Shown: one piece after another, positions 56,645-64,000 of the stretch
Numbering within the stretch: the stretch's first letter is position 1
Layout of the letters: the number at the start of each line of letters is the position of its first letter
From: Marasmius tenuissimus
Lineage: Eukaryota; Basidiomycota; Agaricomycetes; Agaricales; Marasmiaceae
Assembly: GCA_029532415.1 (NCBI GenBank)
Contig: JAQOTA010000015.1
Location: forward strand, 1,674,001 to 1,738,000
Direction of reading: 5' to 3'
DNA length: 64,000 bases
Notes under the pieces: model-generated
Database searches by the model: none
What the model was told of the DNA's origin: nothing
Seen by the model: the letters and a program-made list of their open reading frames with translations, nothing else
Made by a program: the position numbers and the translations under genes

Positions 56645-57212
56645 CGCGGCGGAAGTAAAAGTTGCAGAATCCTTGCACGGTCTCGCCCATTTTATGTTTT
56701 GGTGGTGTGAGAGAGGGGCGTGACGTACTGACCAAGCCTCAGTAAGCCGGAGATCCAGTCCGGGAATCTCAGCTCTTCCGATGCCGGATATCCCCCGGCC
56801 CTGCGCATCGAAAACACATATCTGTGCTGAGCTCAGAGCTGGTCATTTACTTGTGACATGCATATGATAGATCATTCGATTTTTACTCTATTTGCGCTAA
56901 CCCTCGTGATTAGTTGGTCCCTGACCGAAGCAAGGTGGATGTCAGTCAAGCAGCGCTGGAAGGGGTGCTGGAAGGCCCAGGAAGGGTGCTCTTCCATTCG
57001 AGGCGACATCGAACCCTTCGCGTCTTCAATATATCATCAAGTTCAGAGCCACTGAAGCTCAACTTCAGAGATGATGATCACAAGAGACATGGAAGATAGC
57101 TCTATCTCTTCTAGAAGTTCACGAAGTACTTGAAGTTGTACCATACCAATCAAACAGCGAGTCTAAGTTTGTCCTGAAGCATCGCTTCGCCCTTCAAAAG
57201 TCATCAGTAAAC
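56645..57212. other. Intergenic, no gene seen
   Basis: 568 bp with the DUF4336 promoter and the 3' UTR of the F-box-like gene. Short frames only. Confidence 0.45.
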
Positions 57213-58796
57213 CTATGTGACATCCATCAAAGAGACGATACCCACAAAAATCGGTTTTGACCGCCAAACGGTAGCCATCGCCTTCTCCGGGTCGAAAACG
57301 CCTGGTAGACCCAGGCTTCTCTTCAACTTCACCTTCACCTCCCTACATGCTTCGAGTAACGCCACAGATGGACTAGGAACAACCCCGACGTTGTACCCTT
57401 CCCTCACCTCGGGGTAGAGGTATAGCGAGGTCAACTCAGAGTTCCCCCTCTTCAAGATATACTTGACCAGATCCTGTGTAGGTATGATATCCGGAACACA
57501 ACCGGCTAAACCTAAGTACTCAAGCCCACTCGCGTGATGGAGATTGTCCAGAAGTTCCTTCGTGCAGGTTCCTCGGCTGAGGTAAATCCCTCGTAGACCG
57601 GTGAGATGTTTGGGCGCGTCGTTTAGAAACCTATAGTCCGAAGGGGGAATAGCCAAATGCAGGGCAAGTTCCCGCAGCCCCGCACCAAGGGCATAGAGGG
57701 TGTTTCGTGCTTCGATTTCTGATGCGATGGGGTGACTTATGGACAATTCGAGCGCTTTGACTGAGCCACTCAGTGAAAGCAACAGCTGTCGAAGGGTAGC
57801 ATCGAACTTCGGCGAAGTAATGATAGCGTGCTCGACGGAGGAAGAAGGGAAGGAAGGGGATAGGGTCTCGAGTTTTCCGAGTTGATTGGGCAAACTGACA
57901 GCCAAACGCTTTAACTTCGGCGTGGAAGATAATAGAAGGGACAGGCGTTCAACATTTCGGAATAGCATGGGATCTCCTGAGTGGGTAAAGGAACATAGGG
58001 TTTTGAGCGCTGGACAACGAAGTATGGTGTTAATCAGATGCTCGTCGTCCGAACCAGGAGTCATCCGAACATCAAGGGATAATAATGGAGTCTCGAGGCG
58101 CTTCAACCAGTCGTAAGCGCTCTTTGGAACCTCTATCCCGGAGTATATAGAAAGATGTCTGATTTGTGCACGCGCGATACGATTGGTCTGCAATGTGAGC
58201 AAGAGGTTGTGGAATGCCGAAGGCAGTCGTCGACTGCCCTTTACCAGCAGTTCAGAAGGCGAGGGAAGTCGTCGGGGAACCAGTACGACGGTGTTGTATA
58301 GCACCTGGTAGGCGATGTCGCGAAGTGCCTTACACGACATTGCTACAGCTACCAATTCAGCGTTTCCGAGGAAGCAGAAGATCCCGAGATAGAACTCTTT
58401 CCCAAGATAGAGGTTCTGTGGATGGTAAATGGATTCACGATTGCGGTTGCGGTGCGATATCGTCCTTGGTCGGGAATGGGTGTGATGAGAACTATCTCGA
58501 TGAGACGAGGTGCGCATCCTCGTCCTTGGAAATGAGCTGTAAGTCTGAGTTTGCGATCGTCTGACTTTGTCTCCAGGTAGAGGTGGTAGCGTCTTGTTTG
58601 CATTGGGAAGAGGGAAGAATGGCATCCGTCTCGCACCGCGGCGTATATGAGAATGCTCCTCTGGAAAGTCGACTTCGTCTGCATATATTTCCATCGTCGA
58701 TTCTTGTTCCTTCTCCTTCTCCGTGCTCGATTTGGAGGCCAGTACGCTTCGAATGCTGGAGAGCCATGCCATATTGTAGGAACGGTCGTGGGTCAT
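57213..58796 (-). CDS. F-box-like protein with leucine-rich C-terminal part
   Basis: A single intron-free exon of 527 residues, unusual here where most genes have many introns. The first 125 residues are disordered and Arg/Ser/His-rich (SSHRDSSHHTHSRPRTISHR). At about 130-170, YLGKEFYLGIFCFLGNAELV, then AVAMSCKALRDIAYQVLYNT, resembles a divergent F-box. The rest alternates leucine-rich helices and strands (HLSIYSGIEVPKSAYDWLKR, LKTLCSFTHSGDP, LKRLAVSLPNQLGKLETL, LRGIYLSRGTCTKELLDNL, LEYLGLAGCVPDIIP), as in LRR-type F-box proteins of Agaricomycetes. Such proteins would bind Skp1 in SCF ubiquitin ligases, with targets unknown. The F-box match is weak, so the name is tentative. A second in-frame ATG eight codons in is an alternative start. 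Confidence 0.7.
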   Translation of the reverse strand: MTHDRSYNMAWLSSIRSVLASKSSTEKEKEQESTMEIYADEVDFPEEHSHIRRGARRMPFFPLPNANKTLPPLPGDKVRRSQTQTYSSFPRTRMRTSSHRDSSHHTHSRPRTISHRNRNRESIYHPQNLYLGKEFYLGIFCFLGNAELVAVAMSCKALRDIAYQVLYNTVVLVPRRLPSPSELLVKGSRRLPSAFHNLLLTLQTNRIARAQIRHLSIYSGIEVPKSAYDWLKRLETPLLSLDVRMTPGSDDEHLINTILRCPALKTLCSFTHSGDPMLFRNVERLSLLLSSTPKLKRLAVSLPNQLGKLETLSPSFPSSSVEHAIITSPKFDATLRQLLLSLSGSVKALELSISHPIASEIEARNTLYALGAGLRELALHLAIPPSDYRFLNDAPKHLTGLRGIYLSRGTCTKELLDNLHHASGLEYLGLAGCVPDIIPTQDLVKYILKRGNSELTSLYLYPEVREGYNVGVVPSPSVALLEACREVKVKLKRSLGLPGVFDPEKAMATVWRSKPIFVGIVSLMDVT

Positions 58797-59808
58797 CCTA
58801 CAGATTCAAAAAGGTGAAAAGTAAAGCTGGTGTCAGCCACGCAATTAACGCGCCCATATGACCTACAGCTCACTTTAACTCCTTCTTACTATCAGACGGG
58901 TCACCAGGTGTGGGTCGTTCGAGAGTAATGTGTGCGAATAGTTCTGGGTGGAAGCGCTATGGAGGTTGGTGTTTTGAAGGCCATCTTGGGGGCGTTAGCC
59001 AAGCACTTTATAGGAATCAGCGAAAGATGCTTTGACTGCATTCGAACCAAAAGTGTACTCCATTGTGCGAGAGCTGTACAAAGGAACGTTGCGGGTGTTT
59101 TCCCGACTAGCACCACGTTGCAATGGTCCATCAAAATCGAGAAAAAGAACAAGAAAATATGGAGCTAAATAGGAAAGTGTCAATCCGAGACATCTCTGCT
59201 GTGCCGGACTTACAAACTACACTGTAATCAGTCAATCTGGGTAAAAAGACGTCCTTCAGGTCGCGAGGAGCCTGACAGCTGGGTATTGTCGTCGGGTCAT
59301 GAGGGTTGTTATGGTGGGATTGTGGTCAGTAATTTCCGGCCGGCGGCACTACTCGGCAACCGCCGAACACTGTGGCTGAAGACTACATACAAGAGTGAGA
59401 GCAGTCTTGAGGTAAGAATTCGCAGGATATCGGACTACATTTAGCAGTAGAATAATAATAAATCATCCCAAAGTCCCAATTAAAAAAGTCTTTCGTCGTG
59501 AGGTTCGTTGAAAGCGCAGCTAACATATCTGGTTTCCCTTCATGACACGGATACGGATCTCCGTCCGCCAGAGTCAGATGAGCCGGATAATGGAATGGAG
59601 GAGTTCGTCATGAGGTCATAAAGCAAGTTGAAAAGAATCGGTGGGTGACGCGCCGCAGTGGAACGGGAATGCCACAGATCGGTTTTGGGGTTCGAGCTCG
59701 AGTTCTTTCTCTACTGGGTTGGAACTGAAAGTCCAGCTTGATGTCTGCACGGTCGCACGACCGTCAAAATTGGGGCAAACGTAGCTAACTATAGCGGACA
59801 AACCCACC
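58797..59808. other. 1 kb without a supported gene
   Basis: Promoter of the F-box-like gene and 3' flank of the small gene at 59809-60072. Frames of about 80 codons overlap on both strands at 58901-59168 with no recognisable content. Confidence 0.4.
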
Positions 59809-60072
59809 TCATGTCGAAGGTTCGGAGGCCGCGCTCGACTCGCTCGTGGTTCTAGCTCGATCGTGGCTTCCTGCGCGGTAGAAGTCCTCCCGTAGATCGG
59901 TCGAGCTCTTTTTCTTGTGCAGAGTGCGAGGGCGAGAACTCGTCGTATCATCCCGTTGCATTGTTTGAACGTCGTCCATCATGACCTTGCCGGTTGTAGG
60001 AGAGGGGGGTTCAGATGTGGGTGTGATTGGGGTGAGTGGGGCAAGGGCCTTGGTGGTGGACGTCATGGTCAT
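59809..60072 (-). CDS. Small Ser/Thr-rich protein, unknown function
   Basis: A single short frame of about 87 residues from the ATG at 60072 (or 60066). It starts with TSTTKALAPLTPITPTSEPP, then KVMMDDVQTMQRDDTTSSR, a basic RTLHKKKSSTDLREDFYR and a Ser-rich end. There is no membrane segment or known domain. What supports it as a gene is TATATAAA only 39 bp upstream of the ATG, an ordered Lys/Ser block that looks like a phosphosite cluster, and a run without stops. It could also be longer if an intron follows the GAGgtgggt near 59806. Function unknown. Confidence 0.45.
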   Translation of the reverse strand: MTMTSTTKALAPLTPITPTSEPPSPTTGKVMMDDVQTMQRDDTTSSRPRTLHKKKSSTDLREDFYRAGSHDRARTTSESSAASEPST

Positions 60073-60772
60073 AGGAAGGAGGGATTTCAAATCGAAGAAT
60101 GGAGGTCTTGTTTATATAGCCCCGAAAAAGTGGCCGGTAAGATGACTCTAGCGAGCGTATAGAGCTAGGGCCGTTGGAATGTGGCCGAAGGTAGTTAGAC
60201 AATGAGAGGGGCGTCGGAGGGAGTCTCAATAACAAACAAGAAGTGACCACGGATTTTATATCCGCAATGAATCATGGCTCGGACCTGTCCGGACATTTAT
60301 AGGAGACTTGAACATTGTTTGACATTTGAGGAGGATGAGGAGTACAGAGGAGTACACAATTCGAAAAACTCGAAGATCATGATTGATGAGAGGTCGTCGT
60401 TCGGAGGAGCCTATTCACTTTGATTACTTGAGGGCGCCACAGCCTCCTAGCTTAAGAATCCAGCTAAGCGCTTCAAGCCACGTCGCAGGGTGCCTGTGCA
60501 GTGCGAATACCGTGATGCCACATGTTCCAGCACCGCATCACCATGATCGGGACTAGGTCACAACTTGCGTCCAGAGATCGAGCGGCAGTTCGTCAAGCGG
60601 CGCGGTTCAGCCTGGGATAGCGGACTCCATCTTAAGGCAGCCAGAGACTCCCAGAATAGGCAGACTTGGTGTGTGTGCAGGGCCAAGTTGAGTGAGTTTA
60701 GGGCCGGTGGAATATGCTTGTTGTAATAATCACGTGATGCCAGACACCTTGCTTGACGACAAGCGCGATCGA
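60073..60772. other. Divergent intergenic region, small unknown gene / STE20
   Basis: 700 bp between divergent starts. It holds the TATA box noted separately and the STE20 promoter. An in-frame ATG at 60737 could extend STE20 by 12 residues. No gene seen. Confidence 0.45.
60111..60118 (-). promoter_or_regulatory. TATA box for the small gene at 59809-60072
   Basis: TATATAAA on the - strand, 39 bp before the first ATG, which would give a very short leader. The best TATA match in the window. Confidence 0.5.
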
Positions 60773-63450
<2,678 letters not shown>

Positions 63451-64000
63451 ACATGAGATTTCGCGTTTCTTCTTACTTGCCTTTGGAAACCTTGATGCAT
63501 GTCCACCATTCGAACCCTCATGAACTTTATCGCTCAAGCCTCCATCTCACTTTTTCATTTATATACTTACCAACTTACCTTACATGGCTATTCTCTTTTC
63601 GTTCCAATACCCCGCCCATGATATTGAGGGAGGAATTTCCGTGTAACAATCTCCAGCAAAGCGCTCGTTTCCACATACGATACGACCTGAAACCCATGTT
63701 TTAGTAACTTCTCTTTTTGCCTTCTCATGATATGTAACGAACCATTGTTCTCTTTCATCATTCCCTCGTTCTAAGCAAACTGCATACACCATCCCTTTTG
63801 TTCACCTCGGCGTGTTTTTGTCGTGTTTTGCCAACTTCAATGAAACTGATCTTACGCTTCGGATTCTCGCTGTGCTACTCTTCCTCTTCGCTCACGTTCC
63901 CCTTCCCCTCGTTCTTCAAAAAACCGAGATATTCCTATTATATATTTATTTATTCGAGTAGATGTGGTTATGTAGACTGTAAAAACAGGGAACGCGTTTC
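63451..64000. other. 3' flank of STE20, no gene seen
   Basis: 550 bp, T-rich on the + strand, consistent with a 3' UTR and downstream sequence. No motif or frame of note to the window end. Confidence 0.5.

Overview
This 64 kb window is nuclear DNA from a filamentous basidiomycete, most likely an Agaricomycete. Genes are close together, often under 1 kb apart, and cut by many introns of about 45-65 nt with gtRngt donors and short acceptors. Recognisable proteins read best against basidiomycete versions, and one protein carries an N-terminal motif I associate with expanded Agaricomycete families. No tRNA, rRNA, transposon or CRISPR array was found. Exon joins below come from reading frame, splice sites and family conservation, and almost all spliced lengths are multiples of three.

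Layout. 1-5 kb: the 5' part of PRP4 (U4/U6 snRNP) diverges from an NDR-type kinase (Cbk1/Orb6), followed by an L-arabinitol 4-dehydrogenase-like enzyme. 5.6-11.5 kb: a low-complexity Agaricomycete protein, then the copper ATPase CCC2 diverging from COQ3 across a promoter with a telomere-like telobox. 11.8-21.7 kb: a dynactin p24-like subunit, sorting nexin MVP1, protein O-mannosyltransferase PMT4 and, only about 150 bp from it, the Polycomb-type H3K27 methyltransferase EZH2. 22-31 kb: a RING-H2/PH/VWA protein of Far1/Ste5 type, a DOPA 4,5-dioxygenase-family protein and a multi-pass membrane RING protein of Asi type. 32.3-35.4 kb: a secreted, unrecognised protein built of four tandem units of about 180-210 residues. 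36.6-50.6 kb: cystathionine beta-synthase, the very large TEL1/ATM kinase and a GT15 mannosyltransferase. 51.5-64 kb: an ASXH-domain protein, a small unknown, RPC19 (Pol I/III), a DUF4336 protein, an F-box-like protein, another small unknown and the PAK kinase STE20.

The genes are mostly housekeeping and do not form a metabolic cluster. Three act in fungal morphogenesis or mating signalling (Cbk1-like, Far1/Ste5-like, Ste20/PAK), and two in the secretory pathway (PMT4, GT15).

Points of interest: the four-unit secreted protein has introns at equivalent places in each unit, one unit lacking one of them, one unit with a GC donor, and an in-frame stop before the last unit. CCC2 and the Far1/Ste5-like gene each need one extra base in a GGG/CCC run to restore conserved sequence. 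EZH2 has an unusual SET NHS motif. Three genes use apparent GC-AG introns.
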